Positions 18,737-28,241 of a stretch of 64,000 nucleotides of DNA are shown one piece after another. The stretch comes from Polyangiaceae bacterium (GTDB lineage: Bacteria > Myxococcota_A > Polyangia > Polyangiales > Polyangiaceae). The first letter of the stretch is position 1. Every line of letters begins with the position of its first letter. The stretch spans positions 38,092 through 102,091 of the forward strand of contig JAKLKA010000008.1 in the NCBI GenBank assembly GCA_023150915.1. Reading direction: 5' to 3'. The notes under the pieces are model-generated. The model was given only the letters and a program-made list of their open reading frames with translations. It did no database searches and was not told the DNA's origin. The position numbers and the translations under genes are program-made.

Positions 18737-19795
18737 GTGACGCCCGATCGTGCGCTTTCGGACCTCCGCGAGGGCAAGCTGTCACCCGTGTATCTGGTCG
18801 CGGGCGAAGAGCGCCACCTGGCCACCGACGTGGTGCGGGCCATCCGCGAGGCGGCGCTGGCCGGCGCCACGCCGGGTCTGAACGACGAGCAGCTGGTGGC
18901 CGGCGAGACCACGGCGCGGGCGGTGATCACGGCGGCACGCACCCTGCCCATGTTCGCCAAGCGGCGCTTGGTGGTGGTGAGAAACCTCGAGCGCTGGGAC
19001 GCCCAGGGCGAGAAGAAGGCGAACGCCGAAGCGCTGGACCTGCTGGCGGACTATCTGGACGATCCTTCGCCGAGCACCGTGCTGCTCTTGGTCGCCGGCA
19101 AGCTGGACAAGCGCCGGCGGCTGTATGTGAGCGCGTTGAAGAAGGACTATCTGGTGGCGTGCGAGCCGCTGAAGCGCGACGCCCTGCCGGGGTGGATCAC
19201 CCGCGCCATGCGCGAGCGGGGCAACACCGCAGCGCCCGGCGTGGCCGATCTGATCGCCGAGCTGGCGGGGCCCGAGCTCGGCGCGGTGGCCGACGCCGTC
19301 GAACGCGTGTGCCTGTTCGCCGGGCAGGGCGCCGCAGTCACCGAAGACCACGTGGCCGAGTGCATCGTGCGCCTCCGGCCGACCACGGTCTGGGAGCTGG
19401 TGGACGCCGTGGGCGCGCGCGACACCGGCCGCGCACTGGCCAGCCTGGCCGGCGTGTATGACCCGTCGGATCGCGGGCTGCGGCTGGTGGGCGTCCTGGC
19501 GTGGTCGGCGCGGCAACTGTTGAAGTTCGAGTCCGCCACGCGCGGGGGCGCGAGCCCGGAAGAGGCCGCGAAGCGCGCCGGCGCGCCGCCGTTCAAAGCC
19601 CGCGATCTCGCCCGGCAGGTCAAGCAGATCCCGCGGCCTCAGCTCGAGGCGTGGCTCGAGACACTGGCGGGCCTCGACTTCGCGCTCAAGGGCGGATCGA
19701 AGCGCCCACCCCAAGCGGTGCTCGAGCACGCGATCCTCGCGCTCTGCACCCAAGATCGCGCCAAAGGCCGCGCGGCATCACCCCGCCCGGCTTGA
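18737..19795 (+). CDS. holA: DNA polymerase III delta subunit
   Basis: This 352-aa protein starts at GTG 18737. It matches the clamp-loader delta subunit, which opens the beta sliding clamp: an N-terminal PVYLVAGEERHL segment (degenerate AAA+ fold with no Walker A, as usual for delta), PMFAKRRLVVVRN (the beta-clamp interacting segment) and a C-terminal helical collar domain ending AVLEHAILALC. It is transcribed divergently from ribF across an 81-bp gap that must hold both promoters. ribA follows 83 bp downstream. Confidence 0.92.
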   Translation: MTPDRALSDLREGKLSPVYLVAGEERHLATDVVRAIREAALAGATPGLNDEQLVAGETTARAVITAARTLPMFAKRRLVVVRNLERWDAQGEKKANAEALDLLADYLDDPSPSTVLLLVAGKLDKRRRLYVSALKKDYLVACEPLKRDALPGWITRAMRERGNTAAPGVADLIAELAGPELGAVADAVERVCLFAGQGAAVTEDHVAECIVRLRPTTVWELVDAVGARDTGRALASLAGVYDPSDRGLRLVGVLAWSARQLLKFESATRGGASPEEAAKRAGAPPFKARDLARQVKQIPRPQLEAWLETLAGLDFALKGGSKRPPQAVLEHAILALCTQDRAKGRAASPRPA

Positions 19796-19878
19796 CCGAC
19801 CCCCTGCATGGCCCCATGCTCATCCGCGTTGGGCGAGGCCCTAGCGCACGATCCGCTTCCCGGGCCACCAGACACCGT

Positions 19879-20574
19879 ATGACGAAGCAACGCTGCCACC
19901 TGGAGCACCTGGCTCGCGCACCGCTGCCCACGCGCTTCGGGACGTTCGAGCTACGCGTCTACCGCTTCGACGACCCCGAGGCCGACCCCAGCCTCTCGGA
20001 CGAGCACCTGGCGTTGGTCATGGGCGAGGTGCGGGGGCAGAGCGCGGTGGCCGTGCGCGTGCATTCGGAGTGCTTGACCAGCGAGGTGTTCGCTTCGCTG
20101 AAGTGCGACTGCAAGGGGCAGCTCGAGCGCGCACAGGCCGAGATCGCCCGGCGCGGCGCCGGCGTGATCCTCTACCTCCGGCAAGAGGGGCGCGGCATCG
20201 GGCTGGCCAACAAGATCCGCGCGTATGCGCTGCAGGCAGAAGGCGCCGACACGATCGAGGCCAACCAGCGGCTGCACCTGCCCATCGACGCCCGCCAGTA
20301 CGACGTGGCCGCGGCCATCTTGCGCGACCTCGGCATCGAGTCGGTGCTGCTGATGACCAACAACCCCACCAAGGTCGATGCGCTGTCGGCGCTGGGCATC
20401 ACGGTGGAAGATCGCATCCCCATGCTGGTTGCCGCCAACCCCTTCAGCCAGAGCTACCTGGAAGTGAAGAAGAAGAAGATGCGGCACGAGCTGCCGAGCG
20501 GCGTGTTCAACCAGAAGCCCGAGCCCGAGCCCAGCGACGGTTCGGAGAGCCCGGATCCGGCCGCGGCGCACTAG
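19879..20574 (+). CDS. ribA: GTP cyclohydrolase II
   Basis: This 231-aa enzyme converts GTP to the pyrimidine precursor of riboflavin. The zinc ligands are visible as C-x10-C-x-C (ECLTSEVFASLKCDC). The catalytic segment is LRQEGRGIGL, and PIDARQYDVAAAIL and MTNNPTK are family motifs. There is no fused RibB domain, since the start at 19879 leads directly into the RibA core. The C-terminus has an extra Lys- and Pro/Glu-rich tail of about 25 residues. Its TAG overlaps the convergent glmU stop in a CTAG, so the two genes share bases. Confidence 0.94.
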   Translation: MTKQRCHLEHLARAPLPTRFGTFELRVYRFDDPEADPSLSDEHLALVMGEVRGQSAVAVRVHSECLTSEVFASLKCDCKGQLERAQAEIARRGAGVILYLRQEGRGIGLANKIRAYALQAEGADTIEANQRLHLPIDARQYDVAAAILRDLGIESVLLMTNNPTKVDALSALGITVEDRIPMLVAANPFSQSYLEVKKKKMRHELPSGVFNQKPEPEPSDGSESPDPAAAH

Positions 20575-21974
20575 GGCTTCTTCTTCTTCGCCGCCGCCGC
20601 CGCCAGCCGCGCCTTGAGCCGCGGGGCGTAGCCAGGCTTGTTCTCTTGCGCGACCCGCGCGATGGCCAAGGCTTCGTCGGGTACGTCCTTGGTCACGGTC
20701 GTCCCCGTGGCCACGTAGGCATCCCTGCCAATGCGCACCGGGGCGACGATCTGACTGTCGCTTCCGATGAACGCGCCCGGGCCGATCACCGTCAGGTGTT
20801 TCTGGAAGCCGTCGTAGTTGCAGAAGATGGTCCCGGCGCCGACGTTCGCGCCCTCGCCAATCTCGCCGTCGCCCAGGTACGCCAGGTGGTTGGCCTTGGC
20901 CCCGGCGTGCACGCGCGTCTTCTTGGTCTCTACGAAGTTGCCGATGTGCGCCCCCTCGCCAATCTCGCTGGCCGGGCGAAGGTGCGCAAAGGGGCCGATC
21001 TGCGCGCCCGCGTCGACTCGGCTCTCGGTGACCACGCTGTAGGGTTTCACCAGCACGCGCTCGCCGATTTGCGAATCGGTGATCACGCAGCCCACGTCGA
21101 TCGCAGCGCCGGCGCCGATGCTGGACTTGCCGCGGATCGCCACCCCGGCTTCGATCACCGCGTCCACGCCCACGGCCACGCCGGCGTCGATGCGCGCGTC
21201 GCCGCGAATGCTCGCGCCCGCGACCTGGTGCCGGCGGGCGATGCGCTGGTAGAGCAGCGTCTCGGCTTGGCCCAGCTGCGAGCGGTCGTTGACGCCCAGC
21301 AGGTTGTCGGCATGGCCGGCGATGGCCAGTGCGCCGCCCCCCCCTGCAGCCAGCGCCACGGCGTCGGTCAGGTAGTACTCGCCAGCAGCGTTGTCGGCGG
21401 TGATGCGCCCCAGCGCGGTGCGCAGTGCTGCGGTGCGAGCCACGTACACGCCTGCGTTCACCTCGCGCACCGCGCGCTCGGCATCCGTGCGCAGGTCTTT
21501 GTGCTCCCGCACCTCGACCACGCGCCCCTGCTCGTCCCGCAGCACCCGGCCGTAGCCCTGGGGGTCGTCGAGCAGAGCGCTCATCAGGCACAGCTCGTGA
21601 TCGCCCAGCGCGCCGATCAGCGCGCGCAGATCATCGGCGCGAACCAGTGGCGTGTCGCCGCACAGGATCAGCACGCGCTCGCTGGTCACCGAATCGATTC
21701 CGGCACTCACCGCGTCGCCGGTGCCGCGCGGTACGGCTTGCACCGCGATCGTGATCGGTGCACCCGGCAGCTCGTTCGCCAGCACGCTCGCCACGCCTTC
21801 CTTCACCTCGGGGCTGACCACGCACACCACCGCGTCGGCGCCCACCTCGAGCGCAGCGCGGATCGGGAACAGCACCAGCGGCCACCCCGCTGCGCGGTGC
21901 AGCACCTTGGGCAGCGTGCTCTTCATGCGTTTGCCGAGGCCGGCGGCCAGGACGATGGCGGTGAGGGTGCTCAT
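20571..21974 (-). CDS. glmU: Bifunctional GlcNAc-1-phosphate uridyltransferase / glucosamine-1-P acetyltransferase
   Basis: This 467-aa enzyme makes UDP-GlcNAc for peptidoglycan and LPS. The N-terminal pyrophosphorylase begins AIVLAAGLGKRMKS with LPKVLH next, and has GTGDAV and GDTPL. The C-terminal acetyltransferase is a left-handed beta-helix of hexapeptide repeats (GDARIDAGVAVGVDAVIEAG) with the active region NFVETKK, KANHLAYLGD and GTIFCNYDG. Length and order are normal. A Lys-rich tail (AAAAKKKKP) ends the protein. Divergent from the 1308-aa lipoprotein gene at 22079. Confidence 0.96.
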   Translation of the reverse strand: MSTLTAIVLAAGLGKRMKSTLPKVLHRAAGWPLVLFPIRAALEVGADAVVCVVSPEVKEGVASVLANELPGAPITIAVQAVPRGTGDAVSAGIDSVTSERVLILCGDTPLVRADDLRALIGALGDHELCLMSALLDDPQGYGRVLRDEQGRVVEVREHKDLRTDAERAVREVNAGVYVARTAALRTALGRITADNAAGEYYLTDAVALAAGGGGALAIAGHADNLLGVNDRSQLGQAETLLYQRIARRHQVAGASIRGDARIDAGVAVGVDAVIEAGVAIRGKSSIGAGAAIDVGCVITDSQIGERVLVKPYSVVTESRVDAGAQIGPFAHLRPASEIGEGAHIGNFVETKKTRVHAGAKANHLAYLGDGEIGEGANVGAGTIFCNYDGFQKHLTVIGPGAFIGSDSQIVAPVRIGRDAYVATGTTVTKDVPDEALAIARVAQENKPGYAPRLKARLAAAAAKKKKP

Positions 21975-22078
21975 GGCGGCGCTGATTTCGCACGGTCTGG
22001 CGCGACCGTCACGGTTGACGCGCCGCGTTGGCGGGCTCTGGCCGCCAGATCGAGCCGCCCAGCGTAGACTAGCGGACC

Positions 22079-25000
22079 ATGCGAGGCTCGTTTCGGAAGA
22101 CCGCGCTCCTGGTTGGCGTCGCCCTGTCCCTGTCCGCCGCGTGCTCGGGGGACTTCGACGACAAGCGCAAGCTGCGTGAGCCCATTGGCACGCTGGGCGA
22201 CGACATGTACTCGGCGCTCTGCGATCGCGTGGGCGCGACGGTGCTCACCGAAGACGTCTACGGCGCATCGTACCGCGGCGTGTGCCACCGGGACGCAGCG
22301 GGCAAGTACCGCGACCAGGTCGATCAGAACAAGCTGCCGCCGATCGTCGACCCGCTGAGCGGGTCGGGCGTGGCGCGCACCCTCGCCATCGCCAAGGTCG
22401 AAGCGATGGGGCGCCGGCGGGCGGATCTGATCCAGGCGTTCAACGCGACCTTCAGTGACGATCCGATGCCCGACCCGTTCAACCCGGGCAAGACGGTGCG
22501 CGGGCACGTGGCGCTGCAGCGCTTCTTGCAGCGGGTGGTCCCGCTCTACGAGTCGAACCCGGTGAACAAGGAGGGCTCGGGGTCGCGCGAGGGCCTGATG
22601 CCCAGCGTGACGCGCTCCACCGGGCGGCTCTTCGCGGCGCTCGGCGGCCCGGGGCAAGACACCTACGGGCAGTACGGCGATCCCGCGAAAGCCCAGAAGG
22701 CCCAGGAAGCGCTGTCGCGCCTCTCGGGCCGGCTCGGCTACCGCCCGCTGCGGGTGGCGCTGGGCGCGATCAAACCGTCGATGGCCTATCCCGAGCTCCG
22801 ACAGCTGGCCCAGACCTTCGCGACGCGCCTGCGCCCCGCCGGCAAGAACGCACCGCCCGGCACCGGCGTGATGCGCGACGCGTTCCAGAACGTGCTCGGC
22901 ATGGCGCAGAACGAGCTGTCGACCAGCGTCGAGGCGCCGCTGCCAGCGGCTTACGCCACGGAGCCGGTCACGTTGCAGCCAAACCGACCGCGCACCAACG
23001 CGGAGGTGGCGCGGGCGGTGATGCTCAGCACCCACCCCGCCTTCGCGAAGCCCGGGGCGCTGTCTCACTACCTGGTGGTCCGCGACTCGCGCGGCTACGC
23101 GGTGCCGACCGGCAACGTGCCAGGCAAGCCCGGCACGGTCGGTGGCGCGTTCGTCGACGGCAACGGTGACGGCTTCGCCGACGTGGACTCGCGCGGCCGC
23201 TTCCTGGGTCCGGCGGGCGTCGCTCAGATCGACACGCCGTTCTTCGTGCCCGGCCTGCCCCGCGTGCTGCCCCCGGACGCGTTCGGGCGCGCGGTCGACT
23301 CCGGCGGCAACCCGCTGTTCGCCTACCTCGACACCAGCCAGACCTTCGTGGGCGCGACCACCCGCGATCTGGAGCCGCTCTTGAACCCCGATCCGGTGGC
23401 CGAGAGCGAGGCGCTGGCCGACCTGCTCAGCGGCGCTTACGTGCTGTACGGCGACCCCATCCAGAACAAGGCCGACTGGGGCGTGGGCGGCGTGTACCCC
23501 ACGTTCGACACCAGCCAGTCGCCGATCGTCGATCTGGCGCACGCCTCGGGCTGGATGTTCGCGCACAAGAACAGCGACGTGCACCTCAAGATGGTGAAGA
23601 AGCTGTTCACCGACCACGAACCGGTCATGGCGCGCTTGATCGGCTCTTCGCTGAAGATCCGCGAGATCAGCAACGCCCACCCGGAAGCGAAGCTCGATCC
23701 GACCGTAACCCTGTGGGACGAGCTGCAAGAGATCATCGTCAAGACCGCGAAGGACCCGAAGCTGTTCAAGGACGTGATGCGCGCCCTGGCCCACCCCGAC
23801 ACCCAGGCTTACCTGGGCAAGGCCTACAGCAACTACGCCAAGTACAAAGACAAGCTCTATTACAACACCAACGACATCAACGGGTCGCTGGTGAACCTGA
23901 CCGATGCGACCAATCCGGAGCCCCACGTGCCGCCGGACTACACGCAGCCCGACGCCGGCGACAACCGCAGCGACTTTCACCGCATCTTGCAGATCATCCA
24001 CGACGTGAACGGCGTGAACGCCTGCAACCGCCCCGGCGCGAAGGTGAAGATCCACGTGCTCGGCTTGAACCTCTCGTGGCCCCTGGTCGGGTCGTATGCG
24101 GAGTGCGAGCTGTTCGATTTCCAGAACATGGGGCTGTTCTACCTGGACTCGATCCTGGGCAAGGCCAAGCTGAACATCAAGTCGGAGGCGCTGAACGGCA
24201 TGATGAGCCTGGCGAAGGTCTTCTCGGATCCGAACCAGCTCTTCGAGCAGTCGAGCGGCATCGACGGCATGACGCTGACCCCCGAGCCGCGCGGCCTGAA
24301 CCGCCTGGTGTTCTTCGGGGCGCAGTCGGGCAAGTTCGACCCGCTTTTTGGCGGCACCATGCCCGATCGCGACAAGAACTACAGCGGCAAGAACAAGGTC
24401 ACCAACGACTTCGTCGAGGCGACGATCGACGCGGTGTCGACCTCGGTGTGCCCCGATCGCCTGGTGAACAACCCGAAGGGCGCGCCAGCGCAGCTCTGGC
24501 TGTCGGACTGTTCGTTGCCGGGCGCCGACCCGAACGACGTGCTGCGCCTGCGGGGCAAGGGCACCATCTTCCTCTGGGAGAAATACGAGTTCTACAAGGC
24601 GATGAAGCCGCTCTTGGCTGCCTTCGCCAACAACGGGGCCGGGCAGGTGTTCCTGGACAGCGTGGAAGCGCTGTATCGGCACTGGCCGACCGAGCAGCAC
24701 GGCCCCGAGTGCAACAACACCATCCCGGCGGGCCACACCTTCGCGGACCGCCCCTGGCAGAAGTTCCTGACGCAGTCGGACGCGACCACACACAAGGTGA
24801 ACCCGGCGTACAACGGCAAGTGGTGCAACGGCAGCGGCGGCACGCGCTACGAGCCCATCTTGGTGGACGCCTTCGCGGGCGACCTGATGCCGGCCCTGGG
24901 TGAGCTGGTCAAGGCGCTGGACGTGCCCGACTTCGTGAAGGACGACCGCAACGGCGGGACCCCGAAGAGCGGCCTCGACATCTTGCACGAGATGACCGTG

Positions 25001-26005
25001 GCCATGATGGACCCGGACTATGCCGCGAGCGTGGGCATGGTCGACCGCACTGGCAACAAGGCGGGCAAGTGGGCCAACGGGCAGATCATCAAGCCCCAGC
25101 TCACGCTCTTCGACCTGTTCGCCGACGCCATGGCGAAGATCGACGCGCGGCTCGTGCCCGGCAGCCCGCGCTTCACCCGGTGGAAGCGCGCCCGCAGCCG
25201 CCTGGTGGATCAGTTCTTGACGGTCGACGGCGACGGCACGAACGCGGCGTTCCGGAACCAGGCCTTCATCAAGGGTGTTCCGATCTTGCTCGACGTCTTG
25301 CGCGAGCAGATCAACGCCAACTGTCCGGACCGCGAGAAGAACCCCATGCCGTGCACCTGGGCCACCAAAGACCTGGGGCAGAAGGCCGCCGACAGCATCG
25401 GGGGCCCGATGTTCGGCACCACCATGACGTTGATGGACCTGATCAACGAAGACGAGGAAACGCGGCGCGCCCTGGAGAAGCACCTACGCTATCTGGTGCA
25501 AGAGGCGAGCTCGAACGATGCCATGATCAGCATGCTGGCGAGCAGCGCCGACATGATGCAGATCCTGTCGGACGACGTGAACATGCCGGCCATCTACAAC
25601 GCCGTGGCCACGGCGGCAGCGCCGGAAGAAGCCACCGCCGACGGCAAGCCGGTGCCCGGCACAGCCGACCGCGTGCTCGAGTTGCTCGACGCGCTGACCA
25701 CCGAGCCGGTGATCGACGGCAAGGCTCAGCCCAATCCCTACGACCCGTATCGCTTCCAGGACCGGATGCTGGCCAACCTGGTCACCCCGCTCGACCCGCA
25801 GAACGCCGACAGCCCGACCCCCATCGAGATCTTCCTCGATACGTTTGCCGAGGTGAACCGAATCGACGCGCGGGCGGCGCGCGAAGAGCCGCTTTCCCCC
25901 GACGACCTGAAGGTGGTGTTCGGCACGATGCGGGACTTCTTGACCAGCAAGACCCGCGGGATGGAGCAGTTCTACGAAATCATGCGCCATCGCAACGGCG
26001 AGTGA
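22079..26005 (+). CDS. Large lipoprotein of unknown function
   Basis: This 1308-aa protein has a lipoprotein signal (VALSLSAACSG, Cys22), so it should be membrane anchored. The body is acidic and rich in Asn, Asp and Tyr, with many segments like those of large periplasmic or surface proteins. A calcium-loop-like DGNGDGFADVD occurs near residue 358. No catalytic family could be recognised. The FadL-type porin gene starts 21 bp downstream, so the two products are probably made together and may act at the outer membrane. A TAGACT lies 8 bp before the ATG and could be a -10 of a leaderless transcript. Confidence 0.9.
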   Translation: MRGSFRKTALLVGVALSLSAACSGDFDDKRKLREPIGTLGDDMYSALCDRVGATVLTEDVYGASYRGVCHRDAAGKYRDQVDQNKLPPIVDPLSGSGVARTLAIAKVEAMGRRRADLIQAFNATFSDDPMPDPFNPGKTVRGHVALQRFLQRVVPLYESNPVNKEGSGSREGLMPSVTRSTGRLFAALGGPGQDTYGQYGDPAKAQKAQEALSRLSGRLGYRPLRVALGAIKPSMAYPELRQLAQTFATRLRPAGKNAPPGTGVMRDAFQNVLGMAQNELSTSVEAPLPAAYATEPVTLQPNRPRTNAEVARAVMLSTHPAFAKPGALSHYLVVRDSRGYAVPTGNVPGKPGTVGGAFVDGNGDGFADVDSRGRFLGPAGVAQIDTPFFVPGLPRVLPPDAFGRAVDSGGNPLFAYLDTSQTFVGATTRDLEPLLNPDPVAESEALADLLSGAYVLYGDPIQNKADWGVGGVYPTFDTSQSPIVDLAHASGWMFAHKNSDVHLKMVKKLFTDHEPVMARLIGSSLKIREISNAHPEAKLDPTVTLWDELQEIIVKTAKDPKLFKDVMRALAHPDTQAYLGKAYSNYAKYKDKLYYNTNDINGSLVNLTDATNPEPHVPPDYTQPDAGDNRSDFHRILQIIHDVNGVNACNRPGAKVKIHVLGLNLSWPLVGSYAECELFDFQNMGLFYLDSILGKAKLNIKSEALNGMMSLAKVFSDPNQLFEQSSGIDGMTLTPEPRGLNRLVFFGAQSGKFDPLFGGTMPDRDKNYSGKNKVTNDFVEATIDAVSTSVCPDRLVNNPKGAPAQLWLSDCSLPGADPNDVLRLRGKGTIFLWEKYEFYKAMKPLLAAFANNGAGQVFLDSVEALYRHWPTEQHGPECNNTIPAGHTFADRPWQKFLTQSDATTHKVNPAYNGKWCNGSGGTRYEPILVDAFAGDLMPALGELVKALDVPDFVKDDRNGGTPKSGLDILHEMTVAMMDPDYAASVGMVDRTGNKAGKWANGQIIKPQLTLFDLFADAMAKIDARLVPGSPRFTRWKRARSRLVDQFLTVDGDGTNAAFRNQAFIKGVPILLDVLREQINANCPDREKNPMPCTWATKDLGQKAADSIGGPMFGTTMTLMDLINEDEETRRALEKHLRYLVQEASSNDAMISMLASSADMMQILSDDVNMPAIYNAVATAAAPEEATADGKPVPGTADRVLELLDALTTEPVIDGKAQPNPYDPYRFQDRMLANLVTPLDPQNADSPTPIEIFLDTFAEVNRIDARAAREEPLSPDDLKVVFGTMRDFLTSKTRGMEQFYEIMRHRNGE

Positions 26006-26026
26006 GCGTGGTTGAAAAGCGCGCCA

Positions 26027-27682
26027 ATGCCGCATAGAAACCCGAACGTGGGACACGGGCGAACCCTCGGGGCGATTCTCGCGCTGGCTACCCTGGCGCC
26101 GAGCGCGCACGGCGCCGGGCTGTATTTCGGCGATCGCGGCGTGCGCCCCCTCGGGCGCGGCGGCGCGTTCGTGGCCGGCGCCGACGACGGTGGCGCCATC
26201 GCCTACAACCCGGCGGGTCTGGCCTTTGCCGGCCACGCCTACCTCGGCGACTTCGCCTGGATGAACTACACCAGCACGTATCAGCGCAAGCAGTTGGTGC
26301 GGCAGGTGGACCCGAACACCGGGCAGCCCACCGGCCAGACCTGGACCTTCACCTTCCCCGAGGTCGAGGGCCGCACGCCGATCTTGCCGATCCCGACCGC
26401 GGTGTACTCGAACTCGCTGGGGGTCGAGAACGCCAACTTCGCGTTCGGGCTGCACGCGCCCTACGCGGCCATCACCAGCTTCCCCGAGAAGGTGAGCGGG
26501 CAGCCGGCGCCACAGCGCTATTCGCTGATCACGCTCGATGGCTCGGCGCTGGCGGTGCTGGGTGTGTACGCCTCGTATCGCGCGTCCGAACAGTTCGCGT
26601 TCGGCGCCGGGGTCGAGGCCCTGACCGGGTACTTCCAGACCAGCGTGTACTTCAGCGCGTGCGTTCCCGAGCGCTTCATCTGCGCGCCCGAGCAACCCGA
26701 GTACGACGCCTACGGCCAGCTGCGCGTCGGCCCGATCGTGGCGCCGACCGGCATCATCGGTGGGATCTTCACCCCCAGCGAGATGCTGCGCGTCGGCGCG
26801 TCGTTCCACCTGCCGGTGTGGATCGACTCTCCCGGCACGCAGAAAGTCCGCCTGCCCGGCGCCTCGGTGTTCGAAGGCGCCCGGGTGTCGGGCGATGCGG
26901 TCAACGTCGAGTTCAACCTGCCGTGGGTGCTCCGCGTCGGCGTCGAAGTGCGCCCGACAGAGGGCCTGGCGATCGAAGGCGGCGTCGCCTACGAGGCCTG
27001 GAGCATGCACGACGAGATCACGGTCAGCTCCGAGGATATCGCGCTGGAGAACGTCGCGGGCTTCCCGCCGGTTTACAAGATCCCACCGCTCAGCATCGAG
27101 CGCGGCTTCCGTGACACGTATTCGGCGCGCGTGGGCGGGGAGTACAAGTTCCCGGTGTCCAGCTATGCCCTGGGCCTGCGCGCCGGCGCGATGTACGAAC
27201 GCAGCGCGATCCCCAAAGAGTACCTGTCGGCGACCACCATCGATCTGGACAAGGTCACGCTCTCGGTGGGCGGCAGCCTCTACCTGGGGCGGTGGCGCTT
27301 CGACGGGGTGATCGCCCGTGTGATCGGCACGCCGGTCGAGGTGAGCGTGGACGAGCAGCGCGTGAAGCAGCTCAACCCGGTGCTGGCCAACCCGGCGGCG
27401 AACCCGAACTACGTCAACGCCGGCAAGTACTCGGCCAGCGCCAACGTGCTGGGGGTCGGCCTGGTCTACCAGTTCGACTCACCCGCCAAACCGCCGACCC
27501 CGCCGGCGCCGCCGCCGCCCGGCGACGCGGACGAGCCAGCGACGAAGAAGACGCCCAAGGCCGAGGCGGCTCCGGAGAAGAAGCCCGAGCCAGAGGCCGC
27601 GAAGGGCGACGACGACTTCGAGAAGGCTTTCGAGCAAGAAGAGAAGAAGAAGCCCGAGAAGAAGCCGGGCAAGAAGAAGTGA
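26027..27682 (+). CDS. FadL/TodX-type outer-membrane transport protein with charged C-terminal tail
   Basis: This 551-aa protein has a signal peptide and then the FadL-family start (AGLYFGDRGVRPLGRGGAFV, then IAYNPAGLAFAG). FadL proteins are 14-strand barrels that let hydrophobic compounds cross the outer membrane. Strands continue to VLGVGLVYQFD, where family members normally end. Here about 68 residues follow: a Pro-rich run and a Lys/Glu-rich tail with DDFEKAFEQEE. The ATG at 26027 is preferred over a TTG at 26012 because the signal peptide then starts normally. Expressed with the upstream lipoprotein. Confidence 0.93.
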   Translation: MPHRNPNVGHGRTLGAILALATLAPSAHGAGLYFGDRGVRPLGRGGAFVAGADDGGAIAYNPAGLAFAGHAYLGDFAWMNYTSTYQRKQLVRQVDPNTGQPTGQTWTFTFPEVEGRTPILPIPTAVYSNSLGVENANFAFGLHAPYAAITSFPEKVSGQPAPQRYSLITLDGSALAVLGVYASYRASEQFAFGAGVEALTGYFQTSVYFSACVPERFICAPEQPEYDAYGQLRVGPIVAPTGIIGGIFTPSEMLRVGASFHLPVWIDSPGTQKVRLPGASVFEGARVSGDAVNVEFNLPWVLRVGVEVRPTEGLAIEGGVAYEAWSMHDEITVSSEDIALENVAGFPPVYKIPPLSIERGFRDTYSARVGGEYKFPVSSYALGLRAGAMYERSAIPKEYLSATTIDLDKVTLSVGGSLYLGRWRFDGVIARVIGTPVEVSVDEQRVKQLNPVLANPAANPNYVNAGKYSASANVLGVGLVYQFDSPAKPPTPPAPPPPGDADEPATKKTPKAEAAPEKKPEPEAAKGDDDFEKAFEQEEKKKPEKKPGKKK

Positions 27683-27782
27683 GAGGCGGGGCACCGCCCG
27701 CCACTGGCCGGGTCGCCCCCACCACGCCGCGCGGCCGTCTCGGGAAATCAGCGGCGAAATCTGCTGGCACGAAGCGTGAAGA

Positions 27783-27801
27783 GTGACCGCTCGGAGGTCA
27801 C
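27783..27801 (+). promoter_or_regulatory. Short inverted repeat covering the ribosome-binding site
   Basis: GTGACC (27783-27788) pairs with GGTCAC (27796-27801) around a 7-nt loop. The GGAGG ribosome-binding site of the next gene (27793-27797) lies across the loop and right arm. It could be a translational switch or an operator; no other support. Confidence 0.3.
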
Positions 27802-27806
27802 GACTC

Positions 27807-28241
27807 ATGGCTGTCAGGAACATCATCAAGGCAATTGCTGCACTGGCTGCGTCCGCGGGCGCGGGCGGCGCCTACTTCGCCACGCACCTTGCGACCCGCA
27901 CCGACGCCGCTCCAGAGAAGCCGGCAGCGGTCTGGGTCGAGACCCAAGAGGCGCCGGCCGGCACCGCGCAGGCGGTGAAGGTCGAGGCGAACGGCCGGAA
28001 GGTAGAGGTGAAGCAGAGCGCCGATTCGAAGTCGGTCCAGGTCGAAAACGGCAAGAAGCAGGTCGCTGTGAAGCAGTCGCAGGCGGGCAGCGTGGTGCAC
28101 GTGGACGATGGCAAGAAGGCCGTGCGCGTCGAGCAGTCGGCCGACGGGGAGCAGACGCAGGCCGGCAACGTGCAGGTGAACAAGAAGGCGGGCGGCGTCA
28201 GCGTGAAGGTCGGCGGGTTGGTGGTGGACACCAGCCAGTGA
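27807..28241 (+). CDS. Small exported beta-repeat protein, unknown function
   Basis: This 144-aa protein starts at ATG 27807, placed by a GGAGG nine bases upstream; an earlier GTG (27783) has no such site. The N-terminus is hydrophobic (IIKAIAALAASAGAGGAYFA), a signal peptide or anchor. The rest is built of roughly 20-residue units such as VQVENGKKQVAVKQSQAGS, which recur three times with alternating Val and charged residues, suggesting a beta-solenoid or sheet. It follows the FadL gene by 124 bp, and its stop abuts the convergent phosphatase stop. No homologue recognised. Confidence 0.75.
   Translation: MAVRNIIKAIAALAASAGAGGAYFATHLATRTDAAPEKPAAVWVETQEAPAGTAQAVKVEANGRKVEVKQSADSKSVQVENGKKQVAVKQSQAGSVVHVDDGKKAVRVEQSADGEQTQAGNVQVNKKAGGVSVKVGGLVVDTSQ

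Noticed and set aside
21971..25483. A 1170-codon open frame on the minus strand
   Set aside because: It is antisense to the 1308-aa lipoprotein; His/Arg/Val-rich composition without any domain.
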